Assembly (NCBI GenBank): GCA_023678885.1
Contig: CM042958.1
Coordinates: forward strand, 15,184,852 to 15,248,851
Direction of reading: 5' to 3'
Source of the DNA: Pogostemon cablin
Lineage: Eukaryota > Streptophyta > Magnoliopsida > Lamiales > Lamiaceae
Length of the DNA stretch: 64,000 nt
The notes below the pieces were generated by a model, which saw only the letters and a program-made list of their open reading frames with translations, did no database searches and was not told the DNA's origin. Shown here one piece after another: positions 1 through 12,128 of this stretch (position 1 is its first letter; each line of letters begins with the position of its first letter). The position numbers were made by a program, and so were the translations under genes.

Positions 1-475
1 TTAGAGTTAAATTACAGTCACTACATGAAGCTTAAATACTTTATAGTTTACCATGATATTGATTATTTAGAAGATGTTACGATTCTGTTGTAGTGGTGCT
101 CCTGATCATGAACAACAATTCTTCCTGTGTATTCAGCAAATTGTTGTCATTATGAGGACTGTATTTGTGAGGGTGTGCTTCCATCTTATTTATAGACTTA
201 TAGTCATATATTAACTGGATGATTTAACAGAGTAATCCTGCTCAGTCGTCTACCAAATGGCTAGGAACTATGGAACATAGTCTATTTTTTCCAATAAAAA
301 CAAAGTTGTCAGATGACTTATCCTCATCTATTGTCAAAATATTTCCTCAGGCGCCCCCCGTCCAATCTCATGCTTTATTAATTAGAAAACTGTTTAAAAT
401 TAAATTCTTTATGTTCAACATTGATGTTAATAACTTCATAGTTGTGGTGATAACATCTGCCTCATGCTTTTGAAG
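1..475 (+). other. Intron upstream of the first visible biotin carboxylase exon
   Basis: AT-rich sequence with no exon I can place. It ends in a usable 3' splice site (..ttttgaag) directly before the ATP-grasp glycine loop exon at 476. The 5' exons of the gene (transit peptide and N-terminal BC domain) must lie to the left of the window. A short reading frame at 270-473 looks like chance. Confidence 0.6.
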
Positions 476-3400
476 GCAACAGCTGGTGGAGGAGGACGTG
501 GAATGCGCCTTGCTAAGGAACCTGATGAGTTTTTGAAGTTGTTGCAGGTAATTCACTTTTTGAAGAGCCTATTATAATTATTTGTGCATTATAAACTGTA
601 TGGATGGCATGTTCTTTTAATCAATTGTTCTAAGTTGTAATTGGTCTAAGAATGTATAGGGATCTTTTCTGTCTCTGTATTTGTTAACATGAGTTCTGTT
701 AAGAGATCTCTTTCTTGTTCCAGTTTTAGTTGTGTTCTGACTTGTTCAATGCAATTTCCCCCCTTTGCCTGTTTCATATCTCGTGACAACTGGTTATAGA
801 TCTTCAAACTATTTAAATATGTTGTTATTGATTTCCTTATTATATATATTACGAGTTTTATTGAGATTTTAAATTGTATTTATATATTTAAATTAGTTAC
901 AATATATTCCAAAATTACATAATTAATTTTCTTATTTCTTTTTCAAGTTTCCTTGTTAAAAGTTTATTAAATGCTTTATTCCTAGAGTTACTCTCTTGTG
1001 AGACTGGTTTTTTGTGAGTCGGTTGTGAGACGGGTCAATCCATTATTAAAGTATGCTTATTACATAGGTAAAGTATGCTTATTTGAAGTTAAAGTATATC
1101 AATAATGAGTCATATTATAACACTCTAAAATTATATTTTAATTCATCATTTATCATACTTTAGAAAACATACTTTAACAATCATTAAGTTAAACACTCTT
1201 TGGAGAAGATTATTTATATCTACCATTTTTCAGTTAAACATGTTAAATCAGCGTACAGTAGGAATTTTCAAGTAAATGCATTTCTTACTGTGTGAAAAAT
1301 AAAAGGGTGCTGTCTTTACTGGATAGAGGGAGTACGCAAATTGTAACATAAGTTATCTCATTCATAATACGTGTTATTGTTTACTCAAGTGTTCCATTAC
1401 CTTCATACAGCAATACATGCGTTCATGTCTATGAAAATGTTTTTGTGAATCCTATTGAGAATGCAACATTAATCATATAACTTTGTGTTTATTTTTATTC
1501 TGCACAGCAAGCAAAGAGTGAAGCTGCAGCTGCATTTGGTAATGATGGTGTTTACCTAGAGAAGTATATCCAGAATCCAAGGCATATTGAATTTCAGGTG
1601 CTAACATAAGAAAATACCTTCCATAAGCATTTTACTTGATCTTAAGAATTCAGCTTTATATGTTTTCTATAACTTGTCTTTATGAATATGGTTACATTTT
1701 GGATTCTGATGAATAATAAATTTGAGGACTGTGAAGGATAATGAACAAAAATATTGTGAATAGATAAGATTTATTTTGCAAATTTTTGGTCCTTTGGAAT
1801 CGAGCCTGTGTCCCTGATACCGATTGGTGATGTTGATTTTGAACTGAATTTGAAGTGTTTATTGGTGTTGTAAACATTATGTTTGAGCACAGAAACTCCA
1901 CGATTAAAGTTCTAATAGTCAATCCTATGTTGGCTTCTCTCTTAATATGCCCTCCAACCCCGGAGGAAATAAAAAAGTGCTCCGTATCATATATCATTTT
2001 AGACAAACTTTTGCGCTCATTTTTACAAATTTTGAAATAAGATCTTCGTTTTGGATGTTAATGTGCATCGTTACCTTTTATATTTGTTAAAGGAGGCATC
2101 ACTTTGTGCTCTGTTGATATACATTACTAGTTATAAACAAGCTCTTTATGTGATCATGAATAATCGTTGAACAAACCACATCATTTAGCATCTTCAAGTT
2201 AAAAAGTTTCATCCGAACTCCGAGTCTCCGACTTTCTTGTTTTAATTTCTTTTGAATACTTACATTGTCATAACTGTGATTAACTGATTCTATGAGCCTT
2301 TTCTGTTCTGTATTTGTTGACTGACACCTGACTGCATGAAATGCCATTTAACAGGTTTTGGCTGACAAATATGGTAATGTAGTGCACTTTGGGGAGCGTG
2401 ACTGCAGTATCCAGGTAGATTTCAAAATAATTATTCAAATATTTTGAACCAGCTTCCCTTGTATGATCAAATAGGTGGTGATTTTTCGAACTTTTTTTTT
2501 TCTTCTTTTGCAGAGAAGAAATCAGAAGTTGCTTGAAGAAGCACCTTCTCCTGCATTAACACCTGAGTTGCGAAAAGCCATGGGTGATGCAGCAGTAGCG
2601 GCAGCAGCGTCAATAGGTTATGTAGGTGTCGGTACAATTGAGTTCCTTTTGGATGAAAGAGGGTCCTTCTACTTCATGGAGATGAACACTAGGATCCAGG
2701 TGAATAACTCAGACAATCTCTATTACACTACTTACCACCAATGTGCTACCTTGATATGTATATCATTGTATTTTATTGGACTGTGAGATAGGTGGAGCAT
2801 CCTGTTACAGAGATGATATCCTCGACTGACCTAATTGAGGAACAGATTCGTGTTGCTAGGGGGGAGAAACTTCGTTACACGCAGGTAAGCTAGTCATGGT
2901 CTTGAAACACTTTGAAATAAAACCAACTGCTAATTGATATGATCAATCTCCTGTGTTTAGGATGATATTGTGCTAAAAGGACATTCAATTGAATGCCGTA
3001 TCAATGCAGAAGATGCTTTTAAAAATTTCAGACCTGGACCAGGTATGTTTGATTGGTACCGACATTCTAAGAAGTTGTTTCTTCAAATCCTTCGCTTTCC
3101 ATGTGTGATTTAATTAACTTTTTTATTAAAGTGCTCATGTATTTTCCCCATAATTGTATGTTCTGCAACAAAGAGGATAAGGTTTTTGAAATATTATTTT
3201 AAACCCCTATCATAAAATGGATCTTCTGTTCTAGGCGACATCGTCTGGTGATTGTATTTTACTCCCATATGCCTTTTGTGTTCATCTGAACAGGAAGAAT
3301 TACGACATACCTGCCATCTGGAGGTCCATTTGTGCGAATGGATAGCCATGTTTATCCAGATTATGTGGTTCCACCTAGTTATGATTCCCTGCTTGGAAAG

Positions 3401-5919
3401 GTTTGTGAATTTATTTGGTTGTCTTTTTGACATGCTTCAATGCTGTTGTTAAATATCTGAGAATGGGAAATTGGTAAAAGACAATGCTTGGGGACCTTTA
3501 TACGTTGATTTATTTCTAGTGAAATCAAGATAAAAATAATTACTTCACAGATTTTGATTGACACTTGTTTCCATTTAGTTATTAAATTTCAGTTCTCTAT
3601 CTAAAATAATACAACAATCAACAGTTTTTATATATACCTCGCGTATTCATCATTTAATTTCTAGATGCATATGGTGTATTAAGGGTATTAACTAACCATG
3701 GTAAAACATACTAAAATGCATAGTTGTTAAAGGCGCGCCTAAGGCGCTCAGGCTCATGGGTCTGCGCCTAGATTGTCGATTTTTTGCTATTCCAGGCTCA
3801 TGTATCAAAGGCGCGCCTCTACAACATCCTGTTTTTTTCTTTTTTCTTTTTATTCAATTATTAAAGGGTTTACACGTTTTAAAGATAAAAATGGACAGCC
3901 AACTTATAAAATGAAATAAATAGAGAATTAGGGTTAGGGTTTTAGTACTTGAACTTTCAAAACAAAGACAAAATGGTGGGCTGCCTTCACCTCCACCGCC
4001 TACCTCCACCATCTGCCGCCTACTTGAACTTTATTTGTGTGTATGTTTTTTGTGTTATAATGCTATTATGAGTTATTATGTATCATTATGTGATGTTATG
4101 TGATTTTTACCTTTGTTTAGTTAGGTAAAATAATTATAAGTAGGATATATTTGTGTATATATATTGTAAATCATATTTTGGCATAATGTACCTCAGGCGC
4201 GCCTAGGGGTCCGTGCGCCTTTGTGCGCCTCTCGCCTTTAGCAACTATGCTAAAATGCAACTGATGTGGTCAAATCTATGAAAATAATGGACTGATCATC
4301 AATATAACCTGAATTTGGAGTAAGAGTATCTAGCTGGAACCCTTATACCATCTGGGAGCTCTATAAATTCCCAAGATATCTGGTTATTGAAGGATCATAT
4401 TGGTGCATCTATTGGTCGTTTATTGCATTCATTAAATGGAAACAATTGGTAGATGGGGCAGCATTGAATCGAAACTGCTTGCTCTTACCTAATTCAAGTA
4501 CCAATGTACTGGATCTTTGAGAAATGCTTATATATTTTTGCATGTTTTTCCCTTTTTGCCAAATTTGAAAATATACATGATAAAAGGAATGAACAATCAG
4601 GATCTCCGTTGCTCCCAACGAGAATATTATAATTTAATTACCAAGGAATCATGCGATAGAATTCTATGTTTGCTCTAGGAAGAAGCTTCATCTTAGAGAA
4701 TTAATTCATATTAGTTCCAGCTCTCTGTATAATTGGGTTTGCATAACAAGGGTTTGCATGACTTGTTAATTTTCATTATAGAAAGCAATCATGACTAGAT
4801 GGACTGGATTATCCTTTCAATTTCAGAATACAAATTACCGCGGCAATACGTATTCTCTAATATGTTTTGCTTATTTAATCAAGAACATTAACTTCGAAAA
4901 ACCCTAAATATATTCGACATATTTGCATTTTTAGCTTATTGTCTGGGCTCCAACTAGAGAAAGAGCCATCGACCGCATGAAGAGGGCTCTTAATGATACG
5001 ATCATTACAGGTAAAGTACTTGAAACTTCAATTCATATATACAGTTTCGCATTGTGGAACATCCAGAAGTTACGACCCATTCTAAAATAACTTTTTTGTT
5101 TTGTTTTTTTTTTTTTTTTTTTGGCCAGGGGTTCCAACAACAATTGAATACCATAAACTTATCCTGGAAATTGAGGTAGGATTAATTTATGATAATTGTT
5201 ACTCAATGCGTAGAGTGTGCAATGAGTGGCCTCCGTGAATTAAAACTTCATTTCTGCCTTTACTTTGTCATAGGACTTCAAAAATGGAAAAGTGGATACA
5301 GCTTTTATTCCAAAACATGAAGACGAGCTTGCTGCGGTAAGATTCTTGATTAACTACATTTGATGCCTTCAGCATTACTTTCACTTCTTAAATTACATGC
5401 TGTGTCCTCCCTAAGTAGCACCAATGACCATCCGTTGCTACTTATAGCGCGATTTCATATAAAACTTCGCTGCATGATGGAGAAATGGTCATACTGATTA
5501 AACTACAATGATTGTTGTCCCTCGTCTTTTTTCCCCTTCATCTGAAAGCCCTCTTCTGTAAGAAAGTTTGACGTGTCCATGGATCAATAAGTGAATAAAC
5601 TTTGGATGGAATTTCCAAGTTTGCTAACTTTCTTGAAATTATATCACCATTCTATTTCTATATATTTTTCCTCATTCCGCGACAATATGACAAGATGTCC
5701 ACCCGTATTTTTGGTTATGAATTGCATATAATCCATCAGTTGTTTTTGTAAAGAAAAGCCACCACATATACTGCATAGTCCGAACAATTGCACTGATCAT
5801 ACATAGATCCACTGTACATAATTTTTCCTGTCTCGTTGATTTCATATGTTAACTGATTGCAGCCCCTGCCCTCTCAACCCGCAAGTGCTCAGAAAGAGCT
5901 GGTTAACGCTTCAACTTGA
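476..5919 (+). CDS. CAC2: Biotin carboxylase subunit of plastid acetyl-CoA carboxylase, 3' part (11 exons)
   Basis: ATP-dependent carboxylation of biotin on BCCP, first half-reaction of the heteromeric plastid acetyl-CoA carboxylase (fatty acid synthesis). Exons, all with GT..AG junctions and continuous phase: 476-547, 1508-1597, 2355-2414, 2514-2699, 2792-2884, 2961-3042, 3294-3400, 4935-5010, 5129-5175, 5274-5336, 5863-5919 (TGA 5917-5919). Together they give 310 residues. Visible motifs: the ATP-grasp glycine loop [11 protein letters not shown] in the first exon; the E-x-N-x-R active-site strip [13 protein letters not shown] across the fifth intron; the biotin carboxylase C-terminal domain ([51 protein letters not shown]). 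No stops or frameshifts are seen. The 5' half is outside the window. The 1534-bp intron 3401-4934 carries a MITE. The tail after the conserved domain ([18 protein letters not shown]) is the usual variable end of plant BC. Confidence 0.96.
990..1215. repeat. Dispersed repeat of the 'tgtgagacgg' family in a BC intron
   Basis: The stretch opens with cttgtgagac.. gtgagacgggtcaatcc, followed by AT-rich sequence with several 'aaagtatgctta' and 'catactttaa' words. A related piece with the same order of words is at about 11099-11290. An inverted piece is at about 12443-12520, and a weaker one at about 7400-7640. Family identity is unknown. The boundaries are approximate and no target duplication was found. 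Confidence 0.4.
3719..4249. mobile_element. hAT-like MITE (531 bp) inside a biotin carboxylase intron
   Basis: Terminal inverted repeats read catagttgttaaaggcg at 3719 and, on the other strand, catagttgctaaaggcg ending at 4249. They are flanked by a perfect 8-bp target duplication, ctaaaatg, at 3711-3718 and 4250-4257. Palindromic blocks of ggcgcgcc / gcgcct lie just inside both ends. No coding capacity. An 8-bp duplication is typical of the hAT superfamily. It lies between exons 3294-3400 and 4935-5010, so it is transcribed with the BC pre-mRNA. Confidence 0.85.
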
Positions 5920-6212
5920 GGTAGTTTAAAATCATCAACTCGGGAAGCAGTCTTCCTTTTTGAGTGCTTAAACTGGACATAGAATGGTTGATTGTTTGAT
6001 AGCTGAAGCTGAGTACATTCAATTGTGTGATAAATGGATGCCATACTTGTTTTCCTTGAAAAAAGTTAGGTGAAATCCACTTCTTTCTCATTTTTTTTTT
6101 TATAAAATTCATCATTAATTCTTAGATTTGCATTACTTACCTCTCTCTCTCGACAACTATAATAGTAAGTTTGACTTGTAACAAGTTAATCCATGAATAA
6201 GAATTAAAATGA
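5920..6212 (+). other. 3' UTR and flank of the biotin carboxylase gene
   Basis: AT-rich sequence after the TGA at 5917-5919. Contains the 3' UTR; I cannot place the cleavage site precisely. No other gene seen. Confidence 0.5.
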
Positions 6213-6997
6213 CCAATGATGTGTTGGCCCAGTGGTTGAGGGGTCAATATTGAGGTGCCCCTGATTGAAAGGTCAGGGGTTCAAGCCTCCCGGAGCGCAA
6301 TGGTAGAACAATTAATATTGAGGGCTACAAGCGGCAGTGTGGGCTGAAACTCGGTCGAGAATCGACCCTTGTGCGCAGTAGTTAAAGATATTACTTGGGA
6401 TCCATTGTGTGGTTACTGTGTGGGAGGTTGAAACTCGGGGGAGGATCGACTCCTTGGGGAGGATCGACTCCTTGTGCGCACTTGGATTCATTGTGTGGTT
6501 ACTGCGGTTTACCTGGAGGCAGTTCTGATGGGTTGGGATTCATTGTGTGGTTACTGCGGTTTACCTCGGGGGAGCACTTGTGCGCACTTGGATTCATTGT
6601 GTGGTTACTGCGGTTTACCTGGAGGCAGTTCTGATGGGTTGGGATTCATTGTGTGGTTACTGCGGTTTACCTCGGGGGAGCACTTGGATTCATTGTGTGG
6701 TTACTGCGGTTTACCTGGAGGCAGTTCTGATGGGTTGGGATTCATTGTGTGGTTACTGCGGTTTACCTCGGGGGAGGATCGACTCCTTGTGCGCACTTGG
6801 ATTCATTGTGTGGTTACTGCGGTTTACCTGGAGGCAGTTCTGATGGGTTGGGATTCATTGTGTGGTTACTGCGGTTTACCTGGAGGCAGTTCTGATGGGT
6901 TGGGATCCATTTTGTGGTTATCGCGGTTTACCTTGAGGCAGTTCTGAGGGACCGGGACTGTTTTCTCGAGAACTAGTCGGGCTTAAAAAATAAAAAA
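6213..6997 (+). mobile_element. tRNA-derived SINE with an internal minisatellite
   Basis: A Pol III internal promoter is visible: A-box-like tggcccagtgg at 6225-6235 and B-box-like ggttcaagcct at 6278-6288, with tRNA-like spacing. The far end has gactagtcgggctt-like sequence followed by an A-rich tail (6984-7003). Short flanks ttaaaatga (6204-6212) and ataaaatga (6998-7006) could be a target duplication with one mismatch. The middle is replaced by about ten copies of a repeated word (see the next entry), making the element far longer than the usual 150-350 bp. No cloverleaf tRNA is present, so this is not a tRNA gene. Confidence 0.6.
6398..6955 (+). repeat. Minisatellite, about ten copies, within the SINE
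   Basis: The word attcattgtgtggttactg recurs at about 6401, 6487, 6539, 6592, 6645, 6689, 6740, 6801, 6853 and 6905, so unit length alternates between about 44 and 86 bp, most often 52. Two unit flavours occur: one continues 'cggtttacctggaggcagtt', the other 'cggtttacctcgggggagca', some with the extra block 'gatcgactccttgtgcgca'. Open frames through the array exist only because the unit lacks stops; they are not genes. Confidence 0.9.
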
Positions 6998-7009
6998 ATA
7001 AAATGAATA

Positions 7010-9330
7010 TATAGTGTAGCCATTAAAGAGTCATGATGTAATGCTGTCATAATATGCGCTTGTAATTGTCGAATCTTGACTACATATGCCTACTTTTATT
7101 CAATTAAATTAAAATAATTGATCTGTCCAAATCCAGTGTTGTGGATGGCATGCCATTAGTATATTATCTTATCTAGTATACATAATTATTTCTATTTTAT
7201 ATAATTCAAGATAATCGGAAGTGTCCATTAAATTATGTCTCATGGGACCCTAGAATCTGACTTTTTATTTGAAAGTATTCATGCATATGTATATATTTTT
7301 TTTCCGAAAAACTTGTATGAATATTGCATTGAATCGGTGTATATATTAAACCATTATTCTTATACATTATAATTGTGGAATCACATTTTGTAGTATTATT
7401 TTTATGGGTCACTCCCACGGATATAAGAGGTGATCCATTATTAAAATTTTTATTTAATAGGTTTATTTAAGTATGTTTGTAGTAAATTATAGATACTCTA
7501 AAATCATATTTTAATATATTATTCATCATATTTAAAAAAAATATATAATTTAACAATCAATAAACATATTTTATTTGTATAATAATTATATTTTAAAACG
7601 TCTCATAAACTGTTTTACACAAGTATCGTCTAACAATTTTTTTTTTTATCTATTGTTATATATGAGAAAAATGCTATTCTTATAATAAAACAAAAATTTT
7701 AATTAATTTTTAAAGGTTAATAATTAGGAATAATTACTAATAGGTATACACTTTGTAACATGAGGAACTTTCTTGTTGCTGCTGGCAAAATAAAGCTGCT
7801 CACTTTTGAAGCGTCTGATCTTGAGAAGGTTTGCATATAAATTTGGGTTAACCGTTTAATCTTGTAGAAAATGTGGCAGGATATTTTATCAGTACAATTG
7901 CACCTCTTGTAGCTTAAGGTTTTAGCGTTATGTCTACTCTTTCTACACTTTAAGGTTTTAGCGTTATGCCTACTCTTTCTACACTTGCAACACTGATTTT
8001 TTGGCTTTAGCCTGGGAGTGGACAAGTGACAGTTTTCTTCTGCAGCCCCATGGGCTTCATGATTTTGAGCCTAGTCGTTAACAAAATTGAGCTTCAGTTT
8101 ACTCTTGGAATTTATGCTTGAACGGATTGTGTTTCAGTTTTCTGGAATATGTAAATTATATATAGCTTGTGCAATCCTTTCCTTATTTTCTTAGATTTAC
8201 AAGAGAACAATGGATGCATGATTCAGTATCATATTGATTTAAAATAATTATTCTCACATACAAAATAATAAAGTAAAATACCAAATATAACTCTAAACTC
8301 ATACACTTTTAAATCACAAACCCTAACCCTCACCCACCGCCGGATCACCGACGACGCCGGCCGCCGGAAAACTGCTGTCGCCGCAGGAGCTCCGCCGGCC
8401 GATCGCCGGACTGCCGCTGGACCACCCCACTTTTTTGCTGTACACACTTTTTTTACTGCGCACACTTTTTTCTACTGTATACACTTTGCTGCACACGAAC
8501 TTTTGCTGCACACAACATTTATGTGCAACACATTATAGGGGTAATATTGGAATATCATTATATATTTTTGTAATTAGTAGTAATATTTTTGTATATTTGT
8601 ATCAATAATAATTTAGGATTTTTTTTGTGTACCTAGTAGTAATCCTCCCTAATAATTATCACGCTTAATGGTAACAATTGTCAAGCATAAATATGTTACT
8701 CCTTCCGCCTCATTTTTAAAGTTACGTTTCGAAGCGTAACTATAAGGATGTGACAGAGAGAGTACTTCCTCCGGGTCAATAATATGTTCACTTTTACTGT
8801 GTCTTGTTTAAGAAAAAATTGCTTTTGAATTAATTTTATTAACTTTTGAGAGTAATATAATATTTTTTAGGTAATAATTAATAATGTATAAAATATGTTG
8901 TGCGTGTTAAAAAGTGATGACAAATTTTAAATTAAATTGTATTTTTAAAGTTTTGGATTAAGAAAATATTTCATTTTTTGAGGGGTGAATCTTATTGTGG
9001 AACAAGAAAAAAAAGAGTGAGCTTAATCTTGAATACATGGAATAGTATTCAGTGTATATAAATCCTTTGACCCAATCTCTGACAAACAGAAAGAATTCAG
9101 TGAAATTAGGGCATAAGGATGAATTTCATGTTTTTTGTTATGAAATTGTGGTTTTGAAATTGCATGAAATAAAATGATCTAAAGTGTATGATGCTCGATT
9201 CTAGTTGTGCGAACAAAATGTGCACAATAAATAAAGTTTTCACCATTTTGCACACTTTCGTTCCAAATCATCCATGATAACACTAGACAATATCATCATT
9301 CTCATAATGTCATAATATTACAAAAATTAC
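7010..9330. other. Intergenic stretch, no gene recognised
   Basis: Mostly AT-rich. Items seen: a 'tgtgagac'-type repeat remnant at about 7400-7640; a short exon-like block 7760-7828 (23 codons from ATG, then gtttgc) that I cannot assign; a roughly 37-bp tandem duplication at about 7914-7987; a GC-rich island at 8325-8435 followed by T-rich repeats of 'gcacacttttt'; and Stowaway-like ends near 8699 and 8762 that do not form a clean element. Confidence 0.5.
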
Positions 9331-9331
9331 A

Positions 9332-9589
9332 TACTCCGTCCCATTTCAATTTTTACATATTTCCAATTTGGGCGTCCAATTTCAAACTATACATTTCCCT
9401 TTTTAGTAAATAGGACTCATACAAATTAATTATTTCTTTCTCCATTACCTCACACATCACACTAATACACTTACCAACTTCACATTAAAATAATAGTATT
9501 TCCCTCACCTCACTACAAATTAAAATACTACATTCCTTAATCTACGTGCAAAAAGCAAACGTAAAGTTAGAAACGGGACGGTGGGAATA
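9332..9589. mobile_element. Stowaway-like MITE, degenerate
   Basis: Starts TA-ctccgtccca and ends gggacggtggga-ATA, an imperfect match to the ctccctccgtcc termini of the Stowaway/Tc1-mariner MITEs with a TA target. Non-coding. Confidence 0.6.
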
Positions 9590-9862
9590 TATCTTTTACT
9601 TTATTAATTAAAATACAATTTTATTAGCTCTTTTTTTTAGAATTATCCGAAATACTCTTACTTTAGAAATATTCGGGACAAAGAGGGTAGAGTTTTTTTT
9701 TTTAACCAAAATGACCAACAAAATGTAATACAAAGGGAAGAATAGAACATTCAACAAGAACCACATGCAATTTGCTATGGAGTCAAACTCAGCGGCCATT
9801 GACACCATACCATATCAAGAGATCACAACACAAGTTCACTTGAAGAAGAATTATAACAATGA

Positions 9863-10023
9863 GAGTGAGGATATTGTGCCCAGGGATACCATGCCCCTTT
9901 ACAAATTTCGTGTTCTTTTATAATTTAAACTTCTAGCAATACATATGTTTAAATAGAATATGGAGGGGGAGGGCTGTGTTCCCATGGGAACACGGTGTGT
10001 GCCTGGGGCACATGAGCTTTTGC
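9863..10023. mobile_element. Foldback MITE, 'gtgccccgggg' family, copy 1
   Basis: Shares with copies at 10072-10261, 30779-30920, 39680-39838 and 41668-41776 the terminal pattern gagtgag..c(t)gtgcccc.ggg at one end and aaaagctcatgtgcc at the other, and a core with 'aatttaaac', 'agcaatacatatg' and 'ggagggggag'. No exact target duplication at this copy. Confidence 0.6.
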
Positions 10024-10071
10024 AATAATAAGAAGCACATGAAGAAATATATATGCTGTTAATTTTTATTT

Positions 10072-10261
10072 GAGTGAGTTTCTTGTGCGCCCGGATACAC
10101 GGATTTAGGTCTGTACCCAAATCCGTACCCCTTTGCAATTTTCGTGCCCCTTTACAATTTAAACTACCTAGCAATACATATGTTTAAATATAATAGGGAG
10201 GGAAAGAATTGTGTTCACATGAGAACACGGTCCGTGTCCCTGAGACGCAGGAGCTTTTGTC
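10072..10261. mobile_element. Foldback MITE, 'gtgccccgggg' family, copy 2
   Basis: Starts gagtgagtttcttgtgcgcc and ends ggagcttttgtc, with the shared core 'agcaatacatatgtttaaat'. An internal partial duplication of the 'acccctttgcaattttcgtg' segment makes it longer than other copies. No exact target duplication. Confidence 0.6.
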
Positions 10262-10748
10262 TTCTTTCTATTCAATAATTTTAAGTTTGTTATCCAACTT
10301 TTGTAATTAACAATATACGTTTGCCGCTTCACACACCTATCAAACTCCAAATAGTACGTTAAGAGAATTTGATAATTTTAGGGGTTAAGTTACGTTGTAC
10401 CGAGCGTCTATTAAAATTATTTTATATACCGTGTTTAGTTTTAAATCTTTATTCACCCAAATGATCAAAATATTATTGACTCGATTTAAAAATTATAACC
10501 AACCTGCATTTATGGAACCATCACAAAATTTGATCAGTGACTCAATTACAACCCTCCCAACTGACTCATATATATCGACCAAACTCGCAAAAGATCATAT
10601 ATAATTGCAATCACACCCACTATCAACCCCTAATAAAATTGAATTTACATCTCAGTCATACTCCAAAAATATAATTACAATTGAGTCAAACTCTACAATC
10701 GACCCACATATCCGATTTAAATCGAGTATTTAATTAAGCCACTAATTA

Positions 10749-10968
10749 TAAATCCCTCCGTCCATTTTTAAGGGTATCATTTTTTCATTTTGGGCGTCTG
10801 CCCTCAAGGGTCTCATTTCATTTTTTATCCACACACACCCACTAATACAACTAAAAAATGGTCACACACCTCCACTAATACAACTACCCACTACACATTA
10901 AATAATAATACTCCTTAATCTCCGTGCCCAAAAGTAAACGACACCCTTGAATCCGGACAGAGGGAGTA
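10749..10968. mobile_element. Stowaway-like MITE
   Basis: TA-aatccctccgtcc at the left and ggacagagggag-TA at the right. It shares the internal word 'cattttgggcgtct' and the 'cttaatctccgtg' arm with the copy at 27105-27322. Confidence 0.75.
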
Positions 10969-11098
10969 TAACCGAGCAATTAAGTCAAAAAAATCAAGTA
11001 ATATTTTCACAAGCCTTTTTTAGTTGGGTCGATTCATATTTATCTAATCGAGTCAATAACCGAATAAAAACTTTAAAATTAATTTGGGGTATTAAAGA

Positions 11099-11290
11099 AG
11101 ACAAACTCTCTTGTGAGACGATTTGTGAGACGTGTTAAAATATGCCTATTATATAGATATAATATGCTTAATGATTGTTAAAGTATGTTTTGTAAAATAT
11201 AATAAATGATAAATTAAAATATGATTTTAGAGTAATATAATGTGATTAGTTATTTACATACTTTAAATACAAATAAACACATTTTTCTTA
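11099..11290. repeat. Dispersed repeat of the 'tgtgagacgg' family
   Basis: ctctcttgtgagacg followed by 'aatatgcctattatatagat' and the inverted-looking 'aaagtatg'/'catacttt' words, in the same order as the copy at about 990-1215. Boundaries approximate. Confidence 0.4.
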
Positions 11291-11804
11291 TATATTTTTT
11301 TTGAAAAGGAATATAATTGTCATTAGGGTAAGAGGATTACCCAAAAAAAAAAAAACAAAGAGAGTACAAATTACAAGTGAAAAATATCTATACTACTACC
11401 AAATACATCGTAAAACCACAAAACAATAACTGCTACCCATTTTTCAACAAGCATTTGCTCGGTTCTACAAACCTGTCAGCGTATCTAATATTTTGAGACA
11501 AACTTTTTTTTCTTCCATATCCACCAACTTCATACTTGAGCTTTTATTTCATCCATATTCTTCCTTAGTAAACAAACCAGTCATGCATACTTTTCTTATA
11601 TAATAAAGGGAAAATAGATTTTTTTGTCCGCTAACTTTGTCCAATTTTAAATTTAGTCCATGAGTTTTTCACTTTATATTTGCAGAATTTTGAAAATCGT
11701 ACATTATATTTGAAAATTTTGAAAATCGTCCATCATGTTTACCAAGTTCAACAAAATCGTCTGTTTCAACAGGTCATTAGCAGTTTATTCAAAAAAAAAA
11801 AATG

Positions 11805-11857
<53 letters not shown>
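11805..11857. repeat. (TA)n microsatellite
   Basis: About 26 uninterrupted TA dinucleotides inside the Mutator-like MITE. Confidence 0.98.
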
Positions 11858-11858
<1 letters not shown>

Positions 11859-11897
11859 TATTTAAAAAAAAATAGCCTCCACTAAGAATTTATATTA

Positions 11898-12128
11898 TAC
11901 TCTCTCCGTCCACCCGAAAGATGGCATTTTACTTTTGTTCACGTTGATTAAGAAGTATTGTTATTTAATGTGTAGTGGGTTGTTGTATTAGTGGGAGGGT
12001 GAATCCCATATTTTAATTGTATTAGTGGGTATGTGTGGATCTCATGTGTGTAAAAAAGGAAGTGACCCTCTTTGGAACGGATGACCAAAATGGAAAAAAG
12101 ACTCTCTTTCGAGCGGACGGAGGAAATA
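11898..12128. mobile_element. Stowaway-like MITE nested in the Mutator-like MITE
   Basis: TA-ctctctccgtcca at the left and gcggacggaggaaa-TA at the right. The internal sequence ('aagaagtattgttatttaat', 'gtagtgggttgttgtattag') matches the truncated copy at 52500-52692. Confidence 0.75.

Noticed and set aside
6225..6288. A tRNA gene (A and B box present)
   Set aside because: No acceptor or anticodon stem can be formed around the boxes. The context and A-rich tail fit a SINE.
6395..6947. Overlapping open frames of 79-157 codons across the minisatellite
   Set aside because: They arise because the repeat unit has no stops. Three frames are open in parallel, a hallmark of repeats rather than coding.
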